Shown here in pieces: positions 5,533 through 11,545 of a stretch of DNA of 11,545 nucleotides; within the stretch, counting starts at the first letter, position 1, and each line of letters begins with the position of its first letter. A program made the position numbers and the translations under genes. The stretch lies in contig CALGGO010000032.1 in NCBI GenBank assembly GCA_937916085.1, positions 1 to 11,545 of the forward strand. The letters run 5' to 3'. This stretch comes from an uncultured Prevotellaceae bacterium. GTDB taxonomy: Bacteria > Bacteroidota > Bacteroidia > Bacteroidales > Muribaculaceae. Below the pieces are notes generated by a model, which saw nothing but the letters and a program-made list of their open reading frames with translations, did no database searches and was not told the origin of the DNA.

Positions 5533-6564
5533 ATGGAACAGACAACAATCATTCCGCCATCCTACCTCCCAATGGTAGTCGAAGCGGAGCAAACAACAAA
5601 CATCGGGGAGACTATTATCGACGCTGAAATCATTACTGAAGATACCCGCTCCCCATTCATTGAGGCTAACTCCATACCCATCACATTGGAGAGCCTTCAG
5701 AACGACTGTGTGATACCTAATTTCGCCAAGGACAACGAGGCTGTTATATCACACTCACAATTTATCGGGGCAACCTATCAAGCGCTCAGAGACTTTTACA
5801 GGAATGAGCAGATCGACGAGCCCCAAATTAGAGTAAGTCATATCATTCGAGGCAGAATCCCAGAAGCCATAAATAAGAAAAGCTCGGAATTGCTGCCTCA
5901 CGAAATGACCCAGTACTATGAACGAATGGCATTTTGCATCAACGTTCCCACCATCTATCAGGACGTTAACGGCAATAGGCTGCAACTGTCCATCGTGGGA
6001 GTCAAATCCTACGGAAGAGACAACCTGAATGGAAAACTCACGGCACAGAAATTTTCTATCGCCGTTGGATTCCAGAATACCGTCTGCTGCAATCAATGCA
6101 TTTGGACAGACGGCTATAAAGACGATATTCGAGCATTATCACCGGGGGAAATCTACCAACATACCCTCCGGTTGCTCGATACCTACGACATGGCTAAACA
6201 TATCTACCTGCTGAAATCGCTTGAAGACCTTTACTTGTCTGAGACTCAATTCGCATTAATTCTTGGGAAAATGCGCCTGTATAACTACCTGCCCCAAAGG
6301 ATTCAGAGGGGAATACCTGAAATGCTGATTACCGATTCTATGGTGAACAGTGTAGCCCGCCAATATTACCGCGATCCCAACTTCAAGGTGAACGGAGGGG
6401 GCGAACTCAGTATGTGGGATTTCTACAACCTATTGACGGGATCATGTAAGGGAAGTTACATAGACACCTTCCTGGCACGAGAGGCTAATGCGCTTACAAC
6501 GAGTCTTGGCATAGCACAAGGACTCAGAGACGAAGACAGTGGGTATAGCTGGTTTATTAGTTAA
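5533..6564 (+). CDS. DUF3871-family protein of Bacteroidetes mobile elements
   Basis: A 343-residue soluble protein that I match by memory to DUF3871, a family of unknown function common in Bacteroidetes plasmids and integrative elements. Features that fit are the front part with PITLESLQNDCVIPNFAKDN and the ISHSQFI stretch, the block VSHIIRGRIPEAI followed by ELLPHEMTQYYERMAF, then VGFQNTVCCNQCIWTDG, and the C-terminal MWDFYNLLTG with SSYID-like GSYIDTFLAR. Length is normal for the family and no membrane segment or signal peptide is seen. The start follows the AT-rich leader TTATTAACCATTTAAC by 15 bases. A strong terminator follows the stop, so the gene is probably transcribed alone or with the small split gene upstream. 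Role in the element (maintenance or transfer) is not known. Confidence 0.85.
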   Translation: MEQTTIIPPSYLPMVVEAEQTTNIGETIIDAEIITEDTRSPFIEANSIPITLESLQNDCVIPNFAKDNEAVISHSQFIGATYQALRDFYRNEQIDEPQIRVSHIIRGRIPEAINKKSSELLPHEMTQYYERMAFCINVPTIYQDVNGNRLQLSIVGVKSYGRDNLNGKLTAQKFSIAVGFQNTVCCNQCIWTDGYKDDIRALSPGEIYQHTLRLLDTYDMAKHIYLLKSLEDLYLSETQFALILGKMRLYNYLPQRIQRGIPEMLITDSMVNSVARQYYRDPNFKVNGGGELSMWDFYNLLTGSCKGSYIDTFLAREANALTTSLGIAQGLRDEDSGYSWFIS

Positions 6565-6588
6565 GCCAGCCGTAAAAGCCATGAACCG

Positions 6589-6624
6589 AAGAGGATTCAC
6601 AACAAAATGTGGGTCCTCTTTTTT
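6589..6624 (+). terminator. strong intrinsic terminator after the DUF3871 gene
   Basis: AAGAGGATTCAC (6589-6600) pairs with GTGGGTCCTCTT (6609-6620) as a 12-pair stem with two G-U pairs around an 8-base loop, and the descending arm runs into a run of eight Ts (6617-6624). It lies 25 bases after the stop codon. Confidence 0.88.
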
Positions 6625-6667
6625 CATTTAAAACAAACTAATTATCAACATTTTAAAGACAAGAAAA

Positions 6668-8257
6668 ATGTACAAGATCAATTCATTCAAAAACGCCAAG
6701 GAATTCCAAGGTTTATTTGGAATCTCTAATGGCACAAGGAGAAACAAAATCTTACTGGCGCTATTGAAATCGAAAGAGGTATGGCGCTGGTGTAGAGAAC
6801 ATGGCAACTACGATTTGCTCGGTATATCAAGTATGGCCGAGCTTAAGCAAGTGGTTACAAATAAAATCATTGAGGCTGGCAGGAATGAGAATCTTGCCTA
6901 TGAAGTGGTTTTAGGTAAGTACGTCTATTACTCAGGTGTCTATGAGACTGACAACGAATACAGAGGTGTGCCTGAGGACGGGACTATTAGCTTCGTTCGT
7001 TACTATAATCACGAGCGACAGGATGTGTTTAAGAAGAAGGCTGGTCGATTCTATACTCAGCTTATCGAGGAAACATCTATTGGCAAAGCACTTCCACAGC
7101 AAGTGAAAGTGTTCCTGGCTGAAGAGTTCGTAATGGACTGGCAGGTTTATGTACAGGCCTCGCTTCCAGAATACACACTTCATGTGGATGACAATTTCCA
7201 GAAAATTTATAGTAGAGAAGCATGTGAAGGTGATTTCCATTCATGCATGACTGGACGAGGTCTACATTCGTTTTATAGTGACGCTGTGAAGGCAAAGGCA
7301 GCTTATCTAACTAACATGAACGACAAAGTGATAGCAAGGGCTGTGATTTACACCGCCGCAAAAGACGAGGATGGTAAGGTCTGGAGATTGTGTGAGCGAC
7401 AGTACAGCAGCGATTCCAACGAGATTCTTAAGAGAGCACTAGTTGATTCTCTGATTCAAGACAACCAGATTGACGGATATAAGTTCGTCGGGGCAGACTG
7501 TGGAAATTCAAGAGGTTTCGTCGATAATGAAGGAAACTCACTTAACTGCAAGAGATTCACTATTTCATGTGACTTGGACTGGGGTGATTATCTCAGTTAC
7601 CAGGACTCGTTCAAGTGGTTTAACATGGACGATAATATAGCCTACAACTACTATGATTGCGACTATCAGTATCGCTTGGACACTACGAACGGCGAAATTG
7701 AGGATGAAGAGAGCGCTTACGATGAATATCATGATCGTGATGTGGCCGATACTGTTACTGTCTACTATCACGGCAGCGAAATGAGTTGCGATAGCGAGGA
7801 TCTTGATGATTTTGAGGACTATGATGGCGATTGGATTCACTATGAGGACATATTGGACTGTCCTTATTGCACTGGACGTTTTCTTAATCCTGAATACTAT
7901 CCCCGAGACGAGCACTCATATAGCGAGCTTCTAAACGAGAACTTCTGCTGTGACGACTGTAAGAATCAGGCAGAGCTCGAATTTAAGAAAAAGAACTGGT
8001 TCTACTGCGACTTTGATAAAGAGTATTTCGAGAACGCAGATGAGCTTACTACCTATCATGCTTGGAATAAAGAACAAAGCAAGTACGAGGAGAAAACCAT
8101 TAGAAAGAAAGTGGTCGATCTCTATGTGGATTGCGAGATCCTACATAAGCATGAAAACGAGATTTACGACCAGATTAACGAACAAACCAAGCTTCCTTTT
8201 GGCTTTGAGGCAGAACAAGAGCAAGAAGTTGAGGAGGAAGCTTTAATAGCAGTGTAA
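6668..8257 (+). CDS. 529-residue acidic hypothetical protein with Cys-pair region
   Basis: Function unknown. Residues about 1-80 are mostly helical and basic. A middle domain carries HSCMTGRGLHSFY at 191-203, NDKVIARAVIYTA at 218-230 and CERQYSSDSNEILKRAL at 242-258; this CM...FY / ARAv / drxY pattern resembles conserved proteins of phages and plasmids that I cannot name. Residues about 340-395 are very acidic (many Asp, Glu and Tyr). A zinc-ribbon-like Cys set follows: Cys398/401, then Cys427/428/431, with Cys447 nearby. The end has a Gln/Glu-rich tail. There is no signal peptide or membrane segment. The next gene starts 1 base after the stop, so the two are surely co-translated and may work together. 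Start at 6668 follows an AT-rich leader without a Shine-Dalgarno sequence. Confidence 0.85.
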   Translation: MYKINSFKNAKEFQGLFGISNGTRRNKILLALLKSKEVWRWCREHGNYDLLGISSMAELKQVVTNKIIEAGRNENLAYEVVLGKYVYYSGVYETDNEYRGVPEDGTISFVRYYNHERQDVFKKKAGRFYTQLIEETSIGKALPQQVKVFLAEEFVMDWQVYVQASLPEYTLHVDDNFQKIYSREACEGDFHSCMTGRGLHSFYSDAVKAKAAYLTNMNDKVIARAVIYTAAKDEDGKVWRLCERQYSSDSNEILKRALVDSLIQDNQIDGYKFVGADCGNSRGFVDNEGNSLNCKRFTISCDLDWGDYLSYQDSFKWFNMDDNIAYNYYDCDYQYRLDTTNGEIEDEESAYDEYHDRDVADTVTVYYHGSEMSCDSEDLDDFEDYDGDWIHYEDILDCPYCTGRFLNPEYYPRDEHSYSELLNENFCCDDCKNQAELEFKKKNWFYCDFDKEYFENADELTTYHAWNKEQSKYEEKTIRKKVVDLYVDCEILHKHENEIYDQINEQTKLPFGFEAEQEQEVEEEALIAV

Positions 8258-8258
8258 C

Positions 8259-9224
8259 ATGAAACTACTAAAGAAACTCTATTCCATTCACAGCAAGAGT
8301 GGAAAAGAGCAGAAAATGATTAAGTTCCTGCTGTGGTACATAAAGCATCACATCAAGGACTGCAAGATTGAATTGGATAAGAAGGTAGGCAATATCTATG
8401 TAACGAAAGATTGTGCTGAAACCTATCCCTGCATTGTGGCTCACATTGACCAAGTACAGACAAATCATAGCAAGGATTTTCAGGCGATTGAAACCCAGGA
8501 CATCATCTTTGGTTGGAGCGCTAAGAACAAGCGATTTAAAGGTCTTGGAGCCGACGACAAATCAGGCATATGGGTCGCCCTAAAATGCTTACAAAAGTTT
8601 GACACACTGAAAGTAGCATTTTTTGTAGGTGAGGAAACGGGCTGTATTGGAAGTTCAAAAGCTAACATGGATTTCTTCAATGGCTGCCGATTTGTTATAG
8701 AATGCGATAGACGAGGGAACAGCGATATTATTACTTCCATATGCTGTACCGAGTTATGTACTAACCAATTTCTAGAAGCAACCGGATATCAACAATTTGG
8801 TTATCATGAAGAGAACGGAATGATGACTGATGTTGAAACCCTGAAAGAAAACGGATTGAATGTCAGTTGCTGTAATCTATCGTGTGGCTATTATCAACCA
8901 CACAGCGATCAGGAATACACAGTAAAGGCTGATTTACTCAATTGCTTGGCATTAGTTGAGCATATAATTGAGAACTGCACTGATGTTTACCCCCATGAAT
9001 ATGAATATAGGGGTGGTTATAGCGGTTTTTATGACAATGGTTTCTATGATTATTTCTACGATGAACTGTATGAAATAGCTACCAATCATCCTGAGCTTTC
9101 ATTTAATGACATATGGGAGGTATTCAAGGACTACTACCCATCAATAAATAAGCAGGAATTACAAATGACTTACGAACTAGTGAAGGATGATCTTGAGTAT
9201 TGGCGAACGCGAGACTATCTATAG
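8259..9224 (+). CDS. M20/M42-like zinc metallopeptidase of a mobile element
   Basis: A 321-residue predicted di-zinc amino- or dipeptidase (PepT / M20-M42 type). The metal and catalytic residues are in order: H62-x-D64 (AHIDQV), the bridging Asp in GLGADDK at 95-101, the Glu pair E125-E126 in FFVGEETG, Asp150 in ECDRRGNSD, and His215 in QPHSDQEY. So the site looks complete. The core (about 1-240) is shorter than free-living M20 enzymes because the dimerisation lid is reduced. A tail of about 80 residues (242-321) rich in Tyr, Asp and Gly, including GFYDNGFYDYFYDELYE, is not part of the peptidase core. It has no signal peptide, so it acts in the cytoplasm. It begins 1 base after the 529-residue gene, with coupled translation. 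A peptidase in this setting is unusual; its substrate is unknown and could be the upstream protein. Confidence 0.85.
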   Translation: MKLLKKLYSIHSKSGKEQKMIKFLLWYIKHHIKDCKIELDKKVGNIYVTKDCAETYPCIVAHIDQVQTNHSKDFQAIETQDIIFGWSAKNKRFKGLGADDKSGIWVALKCLQKFDTLKVAFFVGEETGCIGSSKANMDFFNGCRFVIECDRRGNSDIITSICCTELCTNQFLEATGYQQFGYHEENGMMTDVETLKENGLNVSCCNLSCGYYQPHSDQEYTVKADLLNCLALVEHIIENCTDVYPHEYEYRGGYSGFYDNGFYDYFYDELYEIATNHPELSFNDIWEVFKDYYPSINKQELQMTYELVKDDLEYWRTRDYL

Positions 9225-9238
9225 TATTTTATTAACCA

Positions 9239-9278
9239 GCAACAAGGGCTCTCATCATCACATGGGGGCTCTTGCTGC
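9239..9278 (+). terminator. long imperfect hairpin without a U-run
   Basis: GCAACAAGGGCTCTC (9239-9253) pairs with GGGGGCTCTTGCTGC (9264-9278) over 15 positions with one mismatch and some G-U pairs, around a 10-base loop. It starts 14 bases after the peptidase stop codon. No T-run follows, so it may be a weak terminator, a transcript-stabilising end, or a processing site. Confidence 0.45.
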
Positions 9279-9295
9279 ATAAACACAAGAACATT

Positions 9296-9451
9296 ATGAC
9301 AAGATTTTATTTCAGAATTTATCAGAATGGCGATCCCGATGGAGATAACATTTGGATAGACGCTATAACAGAGAGTGAAGCAAGACAAGAAATTGAACAT
9401 GAGTACTGGGGCATCGATAGGTTGGAGCTCATCAGGACTCAAAAACTTTAA
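9296..9451 (+). CDS. small hypothetical protein (51 aa)
   Basis: A 51-residue acidic protein that begins MTRFYFRIYQNGDPDGDN and ends RLELIRTQKL. It has the look of a small alpha/beta fold (a beta strand, an Asp/Gly-rich turn, then an amphipathic helix ESEARQEIEHEYW at about 26-38). Its stop is 5 bases before the next start, which supports that it is a translated member of the small-gene run. The DPDGDNIW turn followed by a helix is typical of many phage and plasmid hypotheticals; I do not recognise it. Confidence 0.65.
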   Translation: MTRFYFRIYQNGDPDGDNIWIDAITESEARQEIEHEYWGIDRLELIRTQKL

Positions 9452-9456
9452 CGATT

Positions 9457-9708
9457 ATGGCACGAACAAAAACTAAAGCAAAGACCAGAGCCATGACGAT
9501 TAAGTACTGGCTGCAACTGAGTGAGGGAAGCAAAAAAAGGGCTCTCACCTATGTATTTCCAATTCACAAATCAATCGTTGAAATGCTAATGGACCAGACT
9601 CCTTCGAGAAAAGACCATTGGTGGCAGTATGTGTTCAAGAGGGTGAGGATCCCTGAGGACGGCTGCACTTACAAGACAGTAATTAACAACTCAATCTACT
9701 TAATGTAA
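9457..9708 (+). CDS. small basic hypothetical protein (83 aa)
   Basis: An 83-residue protein with a strongly basic start (MARTKTKAKTRAMTIKYW). After that come a helix, WLQLSEGSKKRALTYVF at about 18-34, and a Trp-rich part, DHWWQYVFKRVRIPEDG. Basic charge could mean nucleic-acid binding, but no fold is recognised. Spacing to the neighbours is 5 bases upstream and 4 bases downstream, consistent with one polycistronic unit. Met13 is an alternative start, but Met1 gives the tighter spacing. Confidence 0.65.
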   Translation: MARTKTKAKTRAMTIKYWLQLSEGSKKRALTYVFPIHKSIVEMLMDQTPSRKDHWWQYVFKRVRIPEDGCTYKTVINNSIYLM

Positions 9709-9712
9709 CGAT

Positions 9713-9934
9713 ATGGAGACAATCACTGTAAAGCAACTCCTCAAAGCATGTAAAGAGGAAGTCGCTAAAGGCAATGGAGATAAACACATCCTAATCTCTG
9801 GCGACGATGAAGGCAATTCGTTTCATGAGTTATTTTACCTTTTTTCACACTTGAAGGGCGAGGATATCAGCTATGGCCTTCCTTTTGGTGTGAGCGAAGA
9901 TGATGTTAACGCTAAATACATTATACTGGGATGA
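9713..9934 (+). CDS. small phage/plasmid-type hypothetical protein (73 aa)
   Basis: A 73-residue acidic protein. The pattern METITVKQLLKACKEEVAKG then GNGDKHILISGDDEGNSFHE resembles a recurring family of small phage and plasmid proteins (a helix, then a strand with IxxSxDDEGN, then a turn with FH). I know of no function. The stop codon overlaps the next start (ATGA, 9931-9934), which signals coupled translation. Confidence 0.7.
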   Translation: METITVKQLLKACKEEVAKGNGDKHILISGDDEGNSFHELFYLFSHLKGEDISYGLPFGVSEDDVNAKYIILG

Positions 9935-10116
9935 GACTGAGTGAACAAGAATTGCGTTGGGCACAGAAAGACGTGTTTAACGCTGGCAACAATTTAGTTA
10001 GTGCTGGTTTAAGGCTTCAGGGGTCAGAATACGGAAAGGCTTATGATCGGATTTATAAGGCCCTAAATGCTCTTAACCGCAGGCTGATTCGTGACATTAA
10101 CAAGAGGAGGAAATGA
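9931..10116 (+). CDS. small helical hypothetical protein (61 aa)
   Basis: A 61-residue, mostly helical basic protein: MRLSEQELRWAQKDVFNAGN and then a second helix YDRIYKALNALNRRLIRDIN with a Lys/Arg-rich end. It reads like a two-helix bundle or a small DNA- or RNA-binding protein. It starts on the ATGA overlap with the upstream gene, so the start is well fixed. Its 3' end holds GAGGAGG, which acts as the ribosome site of the next gene. Confidence 0.6.
   Translation: MRLSEQELRWAQKDVFNAGNNLVSAGLRLQGSEYGKAYDRIYKALNALNRRLIRDINKRRK
10105..10110 (+). promoter_or_regulatory. strong Shine-Dalgarno AGGAGG before the 10120 gene
   Basis: AGGAGG ends 9 bases before the ATG at 10120, an ideal spacing. 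It supports 10120 over the ATG at 10113. Such a strong site stands out because neighbouring genes in this window have AT-rich leaders, and Bacteroidetes as a rule do not rely on Shine-Dalgarno pairing. Confidence 0.6.
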
Positions 10117-10119
10117 ACT

Positions 10120-10473
10120 ATGGACAGAGATTTTGACTACAACTTGAAAATAGCTGAGTATATCTTTGAGATTTTCAAGAGCAATTTACCTGTTGTTTGG
10201 AGTTGGGGCATTAATCCTGGCTCCATTCAAGTGATAGACCTGGGCGTTAAGTTTCATGTGCAAGGTTTCAAGCACAAAGGAATCGTCCAGGTGGTATATA
10301 ATGAGGGAGAAGATTTATTCGAGGTCTCACTTATCGACGAAAATGACCAAATCGTGAAAACTACAGAACATATCTTCCTTGGTGACTTGATTTCTGTGAT
10401 AGATGATGCTGTGGAAAAAACTGAGAATTATCAAGAACGAATTTGTCAGGAATACGGCTTTATCACAGGCTAA
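10120..10473 (+). CDS. hypothetical protein (117 aa)
   Basis: A 117-residue acidic protein with alternating strands and helices: an N-terminal helix (DYNLKIAEYIFEIFKSN), a central beta-rich part (SIQVIDLGVKFHVQGFKHKG and IVQVVYNEGEDLFEVSLID), and a C-terminal helical part (LGDLISVIDDAVEKTENYQE). The strand-rich core with a helix at each end resembles small element-coded proteins seen in Bacteroidetes, but I do not recognise it. The ribosome site AGGAGG lies 9 bases upstream. It is the last gene before the hairpin region that precedes the recombinase. Confidence 0.68.
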   Translation: MDRDFDYNLKIAEYIFEIFKSNLPVVWSWGINPGSIQVIDLGVKFHVQGFKHKGIVQVVYNEGEDLFEVSLIDENDQIVKTTEHIFLGDLISVIDDAVEKTENYQERICQEYGFITG

Positions 10474-10484
10474 GAAATATGTGT

Positions 10485-10533
10485 AAAGACGAGATATTCA
10501 AGCATTTATTGGGTGTCTCGTCTTTCTTGAATA
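10485..10533 (+). promoter_or_regulatory. interleaved inverted repeats: mutually exclusive hairpins before the recombinase
   Basis: Arm A (AAAGACGAGA, 10485-10494) and its exact reverse complement A' (10516-10525), and arm B (TATTCAAG, 10495-10502) and its exact reverse complement B' (10526-10533) occur in the order A B A' B'. The two stems share no free linker (B abuts A, B' abuts A'), so A:A' and B:B' cannot easily form together. A:A' followed by TCTTTCTT-like sequence is terminator-like. The recombinase start is 33 bases on. It could be an attenuator or a recombinase-linked site. Confidence 0.55.
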
Positions 10534-10565
10534 ATACTAAACGAGGGTTCAATATATTTCAAACT

Positions 10566-11246
10566 ATGGGAAATAATGAAAAATATGTGGCCTATCTCCG
10601 AGTTTCCACACAAAGGCAAGGTGTGTCAGGACTCGGTTTACAGGCTCAACAAGAAATCATCAAAAACCATCTTAAGGGAAAAGAGCCAATAGAAGAGTTT
10701 ATCGAAGTTGAGAGCGGAAGAAAATCTCAGCGACCTAAACTGCATGAGGCCCTTGAACTCTGTAAAAAAGAAAAAGCTACATTAATCGTGGCTAAGATGG
10801 ATCGATTGTCGAGAAATGTTTCATTCACCAGTCAGCTATTAGACAGTGGTATTGAAATTGTGTTTTGTGACTTTCCCCGTGCTAATAGACTTGTCCTTAC
10901 TATTATTGCCGCCATCAGTGAATATGAGGCTGGATTGATAAGGCAAAGAACAAGGGCGGCACTCCAGGTAAAGAAAGAACAGGGTCACAAACTTGGCAAA
11001 CCTGAGAATTTAACTGAGAACTTAGAGAAAGCCATCGAGAACAGCCGGCAAACTAACCAAGAGAAAGCAAACGGCAATCCCAATAACAAAAGGGCTGTTG
11101 CAATGCTGAAGGTCTTGGTCCGTGAAACCGATAATATGAGTGAGATGGCAAGAATATTGAACAAAGAAGGGTTCACAACTAGTAGAGGTGGCAAATTTAG
11201 CGCTAAGCAAGTATCGATCCTTCTAAAACGACATGAGATAAAATGA
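10566..11246 (+). CDS. short serine recombinase (resolvase/invertase family)
   Basis: A 226-residue site-specific recombinase of the serine family. The catalytic domain has Arg12-Val-Ser14 (YLRVSTQRQG) with Ser14 as the attacking residue, the DRLSRN motif at 79-84 (MDRLSRN, with catalytic Arg80 and Arg83), and the long E helix (SEYEAGLIRQRTRAAL) that ends the domain near residue 137. The C-terminal part carries a helix-turn-helix (MSEMARILNKEGFTTSRGGK then FSAKQVSILLKR). Length fits small resolvases or invertases, not large phage integrases, so resolution, inversion or transposition is likelier than large-serine-type integration. Start choice: the frame opens at 10443, but Met at 10566 begins the usual domain start and avoids the upstream gene. 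The stop overlaps the next start (ATGA). Confidence 0.92.
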   Translation: MGNNEKYVAYLRVSTQRQGVSGLGLQAQQEIIKNHLKGKEPIEEFIEVESGRKSQRPKLHEALELCKKEKATLIVAKMDRLSRNVSFTSQLLDSGIEIVFCDFPRANRLVLTIIAAISEYEAGLIRQRTRAALQVKKEQGHKLGKPENLTENLEKAIENSRQTNQEKANGNPNNKRAVAMLKVLVRETDNMSEMARILNKEGFTTSRGGKFSAKQVSILLKRHEIK

Positions 11247-11482
11247 AACAAAAATTGATTCAAAAGTTAGTGGAATGGCTAATCATTGTAAGCATTCCGA
11301 CACCAACTGTCCCGACACCCAGCATTTGGATTATTGAGGTTGATGGGAAAATGGTGTATATCGAGAGCATGAACAAAATAATTGCTTACATCAAGGCCAA
11401 GAGGAAATTTCCCAAAGCCAAAAGTGTTAAAGTGGTTAAAAGGTTAAATTGGTGGGAAAGAGGTAACTTTAACTTCTTCTAA
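11243..11482 (+). CDS. small hypothetical protein (79 aa), coupled to the recombinase
   Basis: A 79-residue basic protein that starts on an ATGA overlap with the recombinase stop, so translation is coupled. It has a hydrophobic patch (LIQKLVEWLIIVSIP), a Pro/Thr-rich link (TPTVPTPS), a beta-like part (IWIIEVDGKMVYIES), and a Lys-rich end (KAKRKFPKAKSVKVVKRLNW). I do not recognise it. The position suggests a partner or regulator of the recombinase; this is inference. Confidence 0.65.
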   Translation: MKQKLIQKLVEWLIIVSIPTPTVPTPSIWIIEVDGKMVYIESMNKIIAYIKAKRKFPKAKSVKVVKRLNWWERGNFNFF

Positions 11483-11490
11483 ACTACAAC

Positions 11491-11527
11491 AAGAGAAGCG
11501 ATTATTGATGTCGCTTTTCTTTTTTTT
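11491..11527 (+). terminator. strong intrinsic terminator at the end of the recombinase operon
   Basis: AAGAGAAGCGA (11491-11501) pairs with TCGCTTTTCTT (11511-11521) around a 9-base loop with one G-U pair, and a run of Ts continues to 11527. It is followed by a run of As. It ends the run of genes 8 bases after the last stop. Confidence 0.9.
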
Positions 11528-11545
11528 AAAAAAAACGCTACTCCT

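Noticed and set aside
10485..10533. Classical H-type pseudoknot
   Set aside because: The arm order fits, but there are no bases between A and B or between A' and B' to cross the grooves, so both stems cannot form at once.
10443..10565. Longer start for the serine recombinase at 10443
   Set aside because: It overlaps the upstream gene and reads through the hairpin region; Met at 10566 precedes the usual catalytic domain start.

Overview
The window looks like a piece of a Bacteroidales (probably Prevotella-like) chromosome or metagenomic contig. The reasons are a two-component-like TPR/AraC regulator typical of Bacteroidetes, a Bacteroidetes promoter (TTTG / TAnnTTTG), AT-rich translation leaders mostly without Shine-Dalgarno sequences, and a DUF3871-type protein found in Bacteroidetes mobile DNA. 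There are two unlike halves. Positions 1 to about 4830 are visibly GC-richer and hold chromosomal-type metabolic and regulatory genes. From about 4950 to the right edge the DNA is AT-richer and holds small hypotheticals, mobile-element proteins and a serine recombinase.

Left half: a TPR/transmembrane/AraC-type regulator runs in from the left edge on the + strand (1-1500, 5' end missing). It converges on a tightly packed five-gene minus-strand operon (4824 down to 1530, gaps of 7, 13, 7 and 4 bases). In order of transcription this encodes (1) an 87-residue Cys-rich peptide with four ACGSACG cores, (2) a radical SAM/SPASM enzyme, (3) a flavin-binding-like (PNPOx fold) protein fused to a two-cluster 4Fe-4S ferredoxin, (4) a zinc-free quinone-oxidoreductase-like MDR enzyme and (5) an HxlR-family regulator with a single Cys at position 14. 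The first two genes match what has been named in silico as the 'ACGX system', a predicted ribosomally made, radical-SAM-modified peptide whose product is, to my knowledge, unknown. A good Bacteroidetes promoter lies just upstream (4878-4908). The simplest reading is that the peptide is the substrate, the SPASM enzyme modifies the ACGX repeats, the ferredoxin fusion supplies electrons, and the MDR enzyme and HxlR protein add a redox-linked branch and control.

Middle (4825-5217): a gene-poor stretch with the operon promoter, a 9-base-arm palindrome, a possible frameshifted remnant and a small hairpin. It probably marks the junction between the two halves.

Right half, all on the + strand: a small gene split by an in-frame TGA, a DUF3871-like protein with a strong terminator, a 529-residue acidic protein of unknown function coupled to an M20/M42-like metallopeptidase, a run of five small hypotheticals, and a short serine recombinase coupled to a last small gene, closed by a strong terminator at 11491-11527. 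This reads as part of a mobile element. A pair of interleaved inverted repeats just upstream of the recombinase (10485-10533) could be a transcriptional switch or a recombination site.
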